A model generated the notes under the pieces. The model was not told the DNA's origin. It did no database searches and saw nothing but the letters and a program-made list of their open reading frames with translations. Shown here in pieces: positions 12,290 to 23,779 of a stretch of DNA of 64,000 nt. Source of the DNA: Anagrus nilaparvatae (Eukaryota; Arthropoda; Insecta; Hymenoptera; Mymaridae). A program made the position numbers and the translations under genes. The DNA is taken from the NCBI GenBank assembly GCA_022575985.1, contig JAKSXM010000007.1:61658501-61722500 (forward strand), read 5' to 3'. Positions within the stretch are counted from its first letter, which is position 1; every line of letters starts with the position of its first letter.

Positions 12290-12650
12290 AATTTTTGTGT
12301 TTAACATTTAATCAAAAAATAAAATCAAAATTTTTGTTATTGATTGAATTAATTGTGTATAAAATTTAGCTTTAAAACGTGTTTATTAAATTTTTGAAAT
12401 TTTATTTCTTTCATATTTAAAATTTTTTTAAATATATTATTTTTTATTTATTTTAATTAAAATTATATGTTTTATAATATGAGCTTATTAGCCAGCATAT
12501 TATCTTACCTAAACCTATAAACAATAAAAATAATCAAAAATAAATATTAATTCTGTTGCAGATTCTCATAATATTGTGCAATCATCAATTTTAATTGATC
12601 ATCAGGAATATTCAGTGTGTTGAGAATTTTTAGTTCATGCTGTTCATTTG
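12290..12650. repeat. Inner, diverged inverted-repeat segment, left side, overlapping the last transposase exon
   Basis: Beyond the near-identical arm and a gap of about 150 bp, this segment again matches the right side in inverted orientation (about 21165-21500), but with clearly more differences, roughly 85 percent identity by eye. It includes the 3' UTR and the final codons of the transposase gene. The sharp change from near-identity to marked divergence shows that the two parts of the repeat have different histories. Confidence 0.75.
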
Positions 12651-15600
12651 GATCTGAAACAAAATTTGTTATTAGACAATAACTTTTTAGTTTCAAATAA
12701 AATTAACTGTACGTAATCACAAACCATAAGATGATTCCCCTGGGTATATATAAAAGTTATGAATGGGGATGCTGGACTCCGTTACTTTATGTTGAAATTC
12801 TTCTTCTGTATTTTCGATGCCTTTTAAATAAATAATTTTTTTAATTGATTGACTTTTGAAAGCAAATTTTACATTTTATTTAAAAAAATTTACCCATTGA
12901 TTGTGCTTCATCCAAATTTATGGGTTGTGCAAAAGAAGTATCATTATTAGCATTTTCAAAAAATGCACTCGTTTCCTCAAATCCTTCAGTATAATTAATT
13001 TCATCAAATTCTGGCTCTAAGTTTATACATTGATCATTAGTTTTCGCTTTTTTTAATTTTGATAAATTTAATTTAGCTGGCCTTCTTTTATTACTTTTAG
13101 AACCTAAAAAAATGTTCAATAAGATTATTTTTACTATATTTTTTTTAATATTACCGATTAAGGTCTACTATATACCTTGAAGAGAATTTTCCTTATTTAC
13201 ATGACTCTGATTATTGCTAGTTTCGTTAGAAACATTTTCGTCTGTATCTAGAAGAATTTGGTCAATTTCAATACCAATTTGGTTAACGTCTTCTTGTACT
13301 TGATTGAATACGTCCTCATCGTCACGGCCCTTTTTTAAATCATTGATATAATTTTGAAGTATTGTAATAATATACTTAAAGATCTTTTTTTCTTCTTTGG
13401 GGTTATTCAAAGACGCAAGATTGTTTTTTTCAATAACTTTCATCAAATTAAAATCTGAAAATTGGATTTAAAAAAATTTTTTTATATTTTGTTACATTAT
13501 ATATATAATACATATATGGGCCTATGCACAAATGTCACGTATGGTAATATAAATCAGAGTAAAGAATAAACTTACTCAGGCCCTATATTGGCCCTGATTA
13601 TATATTTGTTATTCAATATTGTTTTAAAATGTATTGCTTACTAAAAGCATTATACATCTATTTAAATATAAACGTTTCAGCAGTAAAATTATTCAAATTA
13701 ATAAGAAAATGACTTATCCACTTTTTTGAAAATTCATGATATGCTATGAAAAAAATTTCTTTCAGTTATTTAATTTTTAATTTTATTTTTTCTAAAATAA
13801 TTATTTTTTGTATCTAAAAAGAAAAAAAGTATGTAAAAAAAGGATATATGTATAAAATGAAGTATCCTTTCCTTAAATGTCCTCGAAAAGGGCTTTAAAA
13901 ATTTAAAAAAAAACATTATTTTATAAAATAATTTGACAAAAAAGTGGACCTAAAATCATTTCTAATTCTAATTTTCAAAAAATGTTTTTAATCATTGGGT
14001 TATTTATTTTTATGAGACCCCAACATATTTTAATATTATGTATATGAGACCTATAATCTTTGTGTTTTAATCTTTGATCTAGTTTTTAATTAATATCGGT
14101 TTGTCCATCTGAAAATTGAAACAGAAAAACATGTTTTATATATAAAACTTTATGTATTATATTTAATAAATTCAAATAATGTTTAATTAGTTAAGTATAT
14201 TAATTAATTAATTTTTTTTAACCTATATCTACAATAAGATTTTCAATGAATTCTGGAATTTCTTCCTTTTCTTCTTCGATGTTTTTTTCAGTTTCAGCAT
14301 ACCATTCAGCATCAATCAGATTTGATAGAGCAGTTAAGAGCTGCATTGTTGGCAGCTTATCAGCATCTTCCCAAATTTTCTCCAATTTTGTTGCTCTTTT
14401 TTGATCTTTCTTATTCTGTTTCCTTTCACTTTGACGTTGCTCGTAGTTGGAATATGAATCATATTGTATCCATGATTTAATTTGTAAATTTTTCAACTCT
14501 TCTAAGAGAACAAACGTAAAATTTTTTCATGGTTCAATGCCATCGGAACAATTGATAATAATATTAGGTCTTATTATTTAACAGCAAATGATTATAAGTA
14601 ATAACGGGTATTTTTAATTGTCAGATTAAAAAGTAACGCAATATTATTTACCTAAAAATTTAGAAGGCGATGGACTTATTCCAAAAAGGCTATCTAAAGT
14701 GCTATGGTAATTTTCAGCTTCATTATTTGTACGGTATTTCAGTCCAAATACACAAAAGCGTTTTATGCCTGTCCTTATTATCCATTCTCTTATATAATAT
14801 ATTATAAATCTAATAAAAGTTCCTTCTGGATACTGTTTCATCGTCTCTCTAATTAAATTTATTAAAGCTTCATATATTTTGTTAGGTGGCAAAAGGGCCA
14901 AAGCCATAAATTTCAGCATAATAATATGTCCTTTTGGGTTTTCAATTTTATTTCTACGTTTTGCACAGCCACATTTTATTCCATTACGTAACAATGCCTA
15001 AATAATGTCAATAATAAGTATAAAATAAAAAGCTTATACATAAAATAATTAGGAAAATTTTTATCTTACTTTGCAATAATGAAAAACACACGATGTAATT
15101 AAAATATTCGGAAATACAGAGCGTATAGCATTTTGTAACCCCTTCTCGTGGTCGCTCATGCTGATGGTTGGCTGAATTTCTGGGAATAATGCAAAAAAAG
15201 CACGAAGTCCAGCTTCATAATGTTCTTCAAGCTTTCGATCAAATAAGAACCAAACGAAAGGGATGGCCTGAAATGGAAATAAAGAGCATTTAAGCTTTAG
15301 CGATAAAAAATTGTTAAAAAATTATTTTATTGTTCGTTTCTTTTATAGGAAATTCAAAATATAATAACCTTTCCAAAAAATTCAGCAAGTACAGTCACAA
15401 CTTGCTTCGTACCCAATCCTCTAGGGATTATATTAAAGGTACCATCGATAAATATATTATGGATACCACACGATATTAATTTTTGTATAAAACCTTCATC
15501 ATAAAATATCGTAACATTACCACCCTTTAATTTCAAGGTAATTACTTGCATTTGACGTTTTTCAGGTATCCTTTTAGCTAATGAATAAGTCGTATGGTAC

Positions 15601-18600
15601 GGATTTTCTTTTAGATAATTTCCAAAATCAAATATATTATTTAATTTAGAGGGAATTCTTAGTCTTCCGGTGCCCTTAATACACCAATTGTTAGCATTGT
15701 GAGCCATTTTTGAAATAGATCGTTTAGTAGATATGTCATAAAAACCATCTTTCCTAAATTGATATAAAAAAATAAAGAGTTATATTATAAAATTCTTTAA
15801 ATATTTCATAATTTTTTTCTCAATGATCATAAGTTTAATTGTAATAAAATAATCATTTTTTAATAAAATTTTTTTTCTTCTAAATAATACATTACAAATA
15901 GAAATTACTTCGCTAATTTATTCCAAATTTGAGAACATGATGCCATTCCTTTCTTTGCCTCGTTTCTAAATTCTATCATATAGTTAGCATCTGTTTGAGC
16001 ATCTTCATTGGGTGGATGACTGTGAGTACTGTATTTTGGATTAGAGTGCATCCAAATATCTCTAGGAGCACTTACATGTGCATAAGCTATCGCACGACAC
16101 ATTGCAATATTCTCATTTTTTTTTGGTCTTTTTTTCAGGCAAAAATACGTTCTAAATGGAAAAGAAGCAAAAGATTTTAATAAATAATACCAAATATAAA
16201 AACTTTAAAATATATAAGACAAAATAAATTAGGTGAGTAAATGAGTATAAGCGTTGTAAAACAAGAAACATTTAAAAAAGCAATAAAATATTTATTTAGA
16301 AAACTTTTTTGAAAAAATTTTCCGTATCGAAATAGTTGATCGGGATTCCGAAAAAATAATTGTTCGGTTTTCTGATCTTATTCTGATATGTTTTTTGGTC
16401 TGCCATCTTGGAAAAATGGAAAAGTATGAACAATTTTTTCATTGAAAACGTTTTTCTCAACCTCGATAACCCCCATGAGATATACTTTTCATGTTTTTTT
16501 GCCGCCATTTTGGAAAATTTGGAAAAATAGTACGTTCAAAATACGAAAATTTTCATCGATAAAAAAAACGTGTTTTTTAGTCTCCAAAGCTCCCACGTGT
16601 GTAAAAAGCTTATTCTAAAAAGTTGTAAAATTTGATAATATGCTGAGACCCAAAAATAAAAAATTTTATTAATTAAAGTGAATTTACAACCTCAAAAACC
16701 CCCTGGCAATGTAAAAAGCTTATTTACATGTTTTTTTGATCCGCCATCTTGAAAATCGGAATTAGGTAAAAATATGAAAATTTTCAAAATTGAAAAGGTT
16801 TTTCTCAAATTCGAAAACCCTCAGGTAATATAGATCATAACGCAGAAAGTTCTTCTTTTCATGTTTTTGGTTTGCCATATTGGAAAATCGGGAAATTGTC
16901 TTAGATGAAAAATTAAACATTATGCCTCGATCGTTACTTCTCGATCAAAATATTTTTATCGGAATTTAGATTATTGATCGAAAACTCGATAGACGAAAAT
17001 TTTTATCGGGTGTTTGATTGGAATCGGATCAAATTTTCGATCCGGATCCCGGTAAACTATTTCGATACGGGTAAAAATTATGTAATCAGAAGCTTTTAAG
17101 AACGAAACGCACCAGATTTTTTGATGCTCTCCTCCGCGACATATCGAGCATTAAGGAGAGCAAAAATGTCGTTTTTTTTTAATTATTCTATTGCATTTAT
17201 TAACAAAGAAATTTAATTTTCCAAAAAAATGCTACTTAAATGATTTCTTTTTCTAAAAAAGCAACAAACTAGAGAAATTTTTAAACCTAAAACAAAAAGA
17301 ACATTTATTAAAAAATAACCTGAGAGCCAGAAATTGTATTTTGTATATCATTCCTGAGATAATTATAATAAAAAAAATTTGTAAAAAAATTGCTCGTAAG
17401 ACCATCTGAATTTTTTTTTATTCTAATAATGTCATAACAAGTTAACGTGATGTAAGATTTTTTTAAAGCAATAAATGAAAAAAGCTTTCTTCTAGCTTTT
17501 AAATAATATATTTAAAAGGTATTTCGCTATGTAAGAAAATAAAAATTTACTGGAGACCAATTTTTTATTATTCCCGAGGTGAAAAAAAATTTCAAAAATT
17601 TTTGTTTAGGCTATATAAGAAAAAATTTATTCGTTTTTATATTGAAAAAGGTCATCTAAATGTTATTCTATTGTTATGAAAAATTCGTTATAAATAAAAG
17701 TGATAGGATTTTTGAAAGCATCAAACGAAAAGAGCTTTTTTTTCGTCCAGATAAATAAAACATTTAAATGGTTTTTCGCTCTGTAAGAAAAAAACATTTA
17801 AATGGTTTTTCGCTCTGTAAGAAAAAAACATTTAAATGGTTTTTCGCTCTATAAGAATGGACATTTAAATGGTTTTTCGCTCTGTAAGAAAAAAACATTT
17901 AAATGGTTTTTCGCTCTATAAGAATGGACATTTAAATGGTTTTTCGCTCTGTAAGAAAAAAACATTTAAATGGTTTTTCGCTCTGTAAGAAAAAAACATT
18001 TAAATGGTTTTTCGCTCTGTAAGAAAAAAACATTTAAATGGTTTTTCGCTCTGTAAGAATGGACATTTAAATGGTTTTTCGCTCTGTAAGAAAAAAACAT
18101 TTAAATGGTTTTTCGCTCTATAAGAATGGACATTTAAATGGTTTTTCGCTCTGTAAGAAAAAAACATTTAAATGGTTTTTCGCTCTGTAAGAAAAAAACA
18201 TTTAAATGGTTTTTCGCTCTATAAGAATGGACATTTAAATGGTTTTTCGCTCTGTAAGAAAAAAACATTTAAATGGTTTTTCGCTCTATAAGAATGGACA
18301 TTTAAATGGTTTTTCGCTCTGTAAGAAAAAAACATTTAAATGGTTTTTCGCTCTGTAAGAAAAAAACATTTAAATGGTTTTTCGCTCTGTAAGAATGGAC
18401 ATTTAAATGGTTTTTCGCTCTGTAAGAAAAAAACATTTAAATGGTTTTTCGCTCTATAAGAATGGACATTTAAATGGTTTTTCGCTCTGTAAGAAAAAAA
18501 CATTTAAATGGTTTTTCGCTCTGTAAGAAAAAAACATTTAAATGGTTTTTCGCTCTATAAGAATGGACATTTAAATGGTTTTTCGCTCTGTAAGAAAAAA

Positions 18601-20287
18601 ACATTTAAATGGTTTTTCGCTCTGTAAGAAAAAAACATTTAAATGGTTTTTCGCTCTGTAAGAATGGACATTTAAATGGTTTTTCGCTCTGTAAGAAAAA
18701 AACATTTAAATGGTTTTTCGCTCTATAAGAATGGACATTTAAATGGTTTTTCGCTCTGTAAGAAAAAAACATTTAAATGGTTTTTCGCTCTGTAAGAAAA
18801 AAACATTTAAATGGTTTTTCGCTCTATAAGAATGAACATTTAAATGGTTTTTCGCTCTGTAAGAAAAAAACATTTAAATTGTTTTTCGCTCTATAAGAAT
18901 GAACATTTAAATGGTTTTTCGCTCTGTAAGAAAAAAACATTTAAATGGTTTTTCGCTCTATAAGAATGAACATTTAAATGGTTTTTCGCTCTGTAAGAAA
19001 AAAACATTTAAATGGTTTTTCGCTCTGTAAGAAAAAAACATTTAAATGGTTTTTCGCTCTGTAAGAATGGACATTTAAATGGTTTTTCGCTCTGTAAGAA
19101 AAAAACATTTAAATGGTTTTTCGCTCTATAAGAATGGACATTTAAATGGTTTTTCGCTCTGTAAGAAAAAAACATTTAAATGGTTTTTCGCTCTGTAAGA
19201 AAAAAACATTTAAATGGTTTTTCGCTCTATAAGAATGAACATTTAAATGGTTTTTCGCTCTATAAGAATGAACATTTAAATGGTTTTTCGCTCTGTAAGA
19301 AAAAAACATTTAAATGGTTTTTCGCTCTATAAGAATGAACATTTAAATGGTTTTTCGCTCTATAAGAATGAAACATTTAAATGGTTTTTCGCTCTGTAAG
19401 AAAAAAACATTTAAATGGTTTTTCGCTCTGTAAGAAAAAAATATTTAAATGGTTTTTCGCTCTATAAGAATGAAACATTTAAATGGTTTATCGCTTTGTA
19501 AGAAAAAAACATGTAAATGGTGTTTCGCTTTGTAAGAAAATGAAAATTTATCTTTTGTGGCAAGAAAAATTTTTCACCATTACCAAACTGATTAGAAAAA
19601 AATATTTTTGCTACAAATTTATTTTGTAAACCCTTGAAACGTTTTTTAAATTTGGCAAGGATAAAGACCACCTCTCTGTTTTTTTTCCTAAGAAAGTTGC
19701 GGCAAATTAATTTGATATAATTTTTCGAAAGAGAAAAATGAAATGAGTTCTCGTAAAATGAACATTTAAATGGTAATAATTTTGTGCGAACTATATTAAC
19801 TTAATTACTTTAATGTTCAAGAATTAATTCTTATTACTTACATTATTTGAGTCTTTTTATTTATATACTTTTGTAGATAAGTATGCCCATTTACTATCAT
19901 AGGGTCTTCACCCTTCACTTTTTTCTTTTTTATTTGAGGATTTTCTTTATTAAATGCACTAATTTTTTTATTCTGTTGAGAACTATTATCAATAAATTTG
20001 TTAGTAGTATTGTTTTTTAAAATTATTTCACAATGCGGCACAATATTTTTATTGTTTTTGAAGAAAGGACTTTCCCTTTCTGAATTATTAAAAGAGGAGT
20101 GATCAGTTAATGCATATATTTTTTTTTGTGTGCATTTTATTTTATTTTTTTTATCAATAACTAGATTTTCTTTTTTATTTAAATCAATTTGATTTTTGTT
20201 TGAAAACTCACTATCACTATCGTCTGAAAACAAATTATCATCACTACTATTATCAGTATATTCACTATCAGTTTGCTCCATGTTCAT
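12547..20287 (-). CDS. MULE transposase with FLYWCH zinc finger
   Basis: This is the transposase expected to cut and rejoin the element's ends. Ten phase-consistent exons: 19842-20287, 15909-16151, 15369-15753, 15070-15267, 14652-14997, 14223-14501, 13176-13454, 12894-13103, 12725-12820, 12547-12653, giving 862 residues. After an acidic, serine-rich N terminus comes a FLYWCH finger (NGHTYLQKY, Cys153, Cys167, His192, His194). The MULE catalytic core follows: IDGTF with Asp333, SDHEKGLQNA with Asp397, the C-x2-H motif at 418-421 (SCVFHYCK) and NNEAENYH with probable Glu519. The C-terminal exons are acidic and of unknown role. An ATG at 20375-20377 would add 30 residues. The exon 6 donor (ATAG/GTTAA) overlaps a stop codon, so retaining that intron gives a protein of 633 residues. 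No internal stops or frameshifts are seen. Confidence 0.88.
16380..16900. repeat. Four degenerate copies of a short motif in the transposase first intron
   Basis: A segment of about 30 bp resembling CATGTTTTTTGGTCCGCCAT followed by a CTTGGAAAA-like tail occurs near 16388-16416, 16490-16518, 16727-16756 and 16859-16888. Spacing is irregular. It looks like a decayed tandem repeat and has no visible coding content. Confidence 0.5.
17761..19540. repeat. Minisatellite, about 53 copies of a 33/34-bp unit
   Basis: The unit is CATTTAAATGG, then TTTTTCGCTCT, then a short linker. Two main linker types alternate: GTAAGAAAAAAA (34-bp unit) and ATAAGAATGGA or ATAAGAATGAA (33-bp unit), plus a hybrid GTAAGAATGGA. 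The types follow a partly regular higher-order pattern, so the array probably grew in blocks. Each unit contains the perfect 10-bp palindrome CATTTAAATG. Copies decay at both edges (17510-17760 and 19470-19770). The whole array lies within the 3.7-kb first intron of the transposase gene. Confidence 0.95.
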
Positions 20288-21164
20288 AATTGAAAATAAA
20301 AAATGTATGGGAAAAGAACAACTTCTCTTGACCAGTGCTCTAAACTGAATGATTTTACTTTCAGAATTCGGTAGCAAACATAAAAATTGTGTGGGAAAAT
20401 AAATATTATATTTTTGGAATTGCTTCGCTACTGGAAGAAATACACAGAATCATAAATACCAAGAATGATTTTATTATAAAATTATGTCTACAAATGAATA
20501 CTATGAAATAATCGAATACGTAAATGCTAAGAATCATATATATCATTGGAAAACTTATACGAAAATTTTAAGTAAAATTTAGAAAGTACATTAACCTGCA
20601 GTTTTCCGAAATTTAATTTCCAGAAATAGTAGTATAAGCAAATTGCATAAATAATATAAAACAAAATTAAATGTTTTACGAAATTTTCTTTTTAAATAAT
20701 TGTTATGCAATAATTATTATTTGATTATCTTTACACCTAATAAGCCAAAAAAAAATTTCTTCATTTGATAAGGATATCAAAAAAATGTATTTTAATGTTT
20801 ATCAATATTCATTATTTAAATACTCCAGTCAAATCGCGAGGAGGTGGAGGAGGGGGTTGCAAAGTTACTGGCTGTCAGCTTTAATCTACTACACGTTTTT
20901 TTAATCATTTATCACGAATTTCAGTGTCTTTTTCGATAGAAATTATGGGGGGAAAGATCTTAAATTTGCAAAAACTAACTCTCAAAGGGGTAGTCTGCTA
21001 CTTTCACACTTTTACGGGCCAAATTTGGTCTAAAAGTGTTTTTTAAGTCGCTAATCAATAATTTCTGGAAATTTTTAAAGAAAATTAAATATTTCACCCT
21101 TGCATTAGCAAAACTACCTCTAAAAGGGAGTATTTTTGCTATTTTTGCACTTTCAGTTAATAAC
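20288..21164. other. 5' region of the transposase gene inside the MULE
   Basis: This interval upstream of the transposase start should contain its promoter and 5' UTR, but no motif can be assigned. At 20820-20850 it carries TACTCCAGTCAAATC followed by a G-rich run. The same opening recurs at 49187-49210, in front of a tandem repeat in a Sema1a intron, so the element holds a member of a genome-wide repeat family. Confidence 0.5.
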
Positions 21165-21500
21165 AAAATTTTTTATTTCAGAAGAATAATTAAAAATACT
21201 GATTGTACTATATTATGAGAACCAGCAACAAAATTAATATATATTTGGATTATTTTTATAGTTTATAGGTTTTGGTACAATAATATGCTGGCTAATAAGC
21301 TCATATTATAAAACATACAATTTTAATTAAAATAAATGAAAAATAATTTATTTAAAGAAAATATTAAATATCAAAGAAATAAAATTTCAAAAATTAATTA
21401 ACAAATATTAAAGCTAAATTTTATACATAATTATTTGAAATTTATTGAACAAATATTGATTTTATTTTTTGATTGAATTTTTAACATAAAAATTCATTAC
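21165..21500. repeat. Inner, diverged inverted-repeat segment, right side
   Basis: This is the inverted, diverged counterpart of about 12290-12650. Shared landmarks include GAGCTTATTAGCCAGC on the minus strand near 21286-21301 and the AT-rich 3' UTR sequence beyond it. It ends with a remnant of transposase coding sequence, listed separately. Confidence 0.75.
21190..21237 (+). pseudogene. Fossil of the transposase C-terminal codons in the right inverted repeat
   Basis: Read on the plus strand, this stretch encodes KILIVLYYENQQQN and a TAA stop. The end of the transposase gene on the left side reads KLMIAQYYENLQQN and TAA. The match shows that the long inverted repeat once included the 3' end of the gene and that the right copy is no longer maintained as coding sequence. 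Confidence 0.75.
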
Positions 21501-21807
21501 TTAAAAGAAAACCTTATATTAAAAAATGTCATTATTACAAAAGAAAAAATATAAACAGTGCAAAGTTTCAAATATAAGATTTGCAAAAAACATTTTCAGT
21601 TATAAAAAGTAACAAGAAACTATATACACAATTTGTTATTACTAATATTGTTAATATTATTATTATTTTTTTTCCATTTATCACAATATTTGTTTGTATG
21701 AATTTAATAAGATACATTTATCTGTTTAAAATTTAATCAAAAGAATATATTTTAAAATTATTTGCTTAAAAAAACTCCTCTGTATAAATAATTATATATA
21801 TTGAAAT

Positions 21808-23725
21808 ATTTTAAAATCTGAAAATGAAAAGCAAAGCATTTTTACCAAATATTTCGTTCGTGTTCTAGCAAAAGTTTTTTTATACTACGTAATTGCTTAT
21901 GCTTTTTTTTATAATTTATTTTGCACCAAAAATTCTGATATCTTTCTTTGTAGTATATAAAAAAATATAATTAACCATTGCTTCTGTTGGACATTTTAAT
22001 TTAATAACTATTAAAATTTTAATTTTGCTAATTTTATATAAGAGAAACTTAATTTTAATAAATTCTGTGTTCGTACTGTTTTTTTTGCATGTTTTTATAC
22101 AGGAAAAAAGTTTTATGTAAAAAGAAATTGAATATTGTACAACTTAATGTTTAATACATGTATAAATAAATTTTCATGTAATGAAAACAAAAAAGTCCAA
22201 ACGCATTGTTAATTTACAATTAATTACACATTCATATCTTTATTTTATAAATATTGAATTGTTTATATTTTTTAATATAAAATGATTATTTTTTTACTTC
22301 ATAAACATTTAATTATCTATTACTTTCTGTTTCGCAGCACAAATTTTCAAAAACAAAAAATAATAAATAACTTGATTTTTTGATTATTAAAACTTTTATA
22401 AAAAATTGACCAGTTAATATTTGCAAATAAAAATTCGATAACCTGATTTATTACTCTAATTTAAAGATGCTAAAAGATAAATGAATGCTTTCAAATAACT
22501 GGTATCCCAGGATAAACATTTAGGTGCTTTTTAAGCACTTAAGAAATTCTTGTTTTAGGCAACAGATATTTTCTGCAATATTTAAAGAACACATTAAGAT
22601 TTTTATTAATTTAACTGAAGTTTAAACTTTTCCTTACCTTGTAACATCTTCCGTTGAAGCTTTGGCCAAGACACCACCTTCAGATTCTTTATTCACCAGG
22701 ATATTAATGGAAGAAAATTCTCAATTTTCATTTTACATCAACCGATGAATTGAAAACCAATTATTCCAGCTTTTATACTGTAATCTGTTGTGGGCTACAG
22801 ATTTTTTCTGCAATATGAAAAGCATAGGTTATAAATTTTCAATGTACATCTACTTAATAAACTAAATTTCTAAATTTTACTTAGCTGTTAGCATCTTCCA
22901 TTGAAGCTTTAGGTGAAACACCATCAACCGATTATTTATTCACCAAGATATTCATTAACGGACATCTTGAATTTGAATTTTCATTAACTAAATAATCAAA
23001 AGCAAATGCCTTCAGCTTCCACAGTACTATTAGGACTTCTTGAATATTACTTCTGGCTCATTCTTCAATTTTTTTACTGCGAATGATGAATCATTCCTTT
23101 GGAAATAATGTTTTTTGGACTGGTTCGTTGGCAGTCAAACTTGAATAATCTCAATATAATTGAAACTACATTATTCAGACAGTCTGGAGAAATGTCTAGT
23201 GAAATATGCAAAAAAATAGTATAATTGATTTTCATAAGTAACCTCAGTTAATGTTATCTTATTTATTCAAGTTATGCTTACCTTGGTCCTTGGAGTAACT
23301 TTTTACTCGAAGGTTATGATTTTATTTTTTATTTACAAGTAGCATATTCTTTCCAAATATTTTCTTTTTTAATCAAAATTTTTACTACATTTTAACAAAA
23401 AAATTTTAATGCATATTCTTGCATGTTTCACAGAAACTTGATAATTCATGGCCGGTGCTTTCTCTTTAAATTAATAACAACACTATCTTTTAAAAATAAC
23501 CTTACAACGAATCTAAATAACGAAAATCATTTATTTATTCATTAAGAATTCCTTCAATTTATTTAATTTAATTACTTCAATAAATTAATTACACGCCTAT
23601 AACTTATTATTATGAAACCTCGTGCTTCCGTACATTATAATTTTAATAGCAGACGACAATACGCGTACGCTATACAATTTTACGCTAGGGGACAATTTTA
23701 CTCCGGGGACAATTTTACATACGTC
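21808..23725. repeat. Right terminal inverted repeat of the MULE, 1918 bp
   Basis: This arm is the mirror of 10219-12136. It ends in ACATACGTC, followed by AAAG at 23726-23729. Near its outer tip an ATG at 23612 opens a frame (MKPRASVHYNFNSRRQYAYA onward) that runs through the end of the element and stays in frame with the Nup42 start codon at 23780. The same reading exists on the minus strand of the left arm, but ends in unrelated flank there. Confidence 0.92.
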
Positions 23726-23779
23726 AAAGTTTTATTGCAAAATACAGGGTGGCAAAATATATTTTATATTAGATTCAAA

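Larger units (their letters stand above)
10219..23725. mobile_element. 13.5-kb Mutator-like DNA transposon (FLYWCH-MULE) with 1.9-kb terminal inverted repeats
   Basis: The left end starts GACGTATGTAAAATTGTCCC and the right end is its reverse complement. Terminal inverted repeats of 1918 bp (10219-12136 and 21808-23725) match with very few differences by eye. Inside lies one minus-strand transposase gene (12547-20287) with an intact MULE DDE domain and a FLYWCH zinc finger, so the copy may be autonomous. A long minisatellite occupies its first intron. The only clear flanking duplication is the 4-mer AAAG (10215-10218 and 23726-23729), shorter than the 8-11 bp usual for MULEs. The element sits between the start codons of CPT2 and Nup42. 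High arm identity and an open transposase frame suggest a recent insertion. Confidence 0.9.

Noticed and set aside
17761..19540. CRISPR-like array of short regular repeats
   Set aside because: There are no unique spacers: units are contiguous, linkers are themselves repeated in two types, and the setting is a eukaryotic transposon intron. It is a minisatellite.
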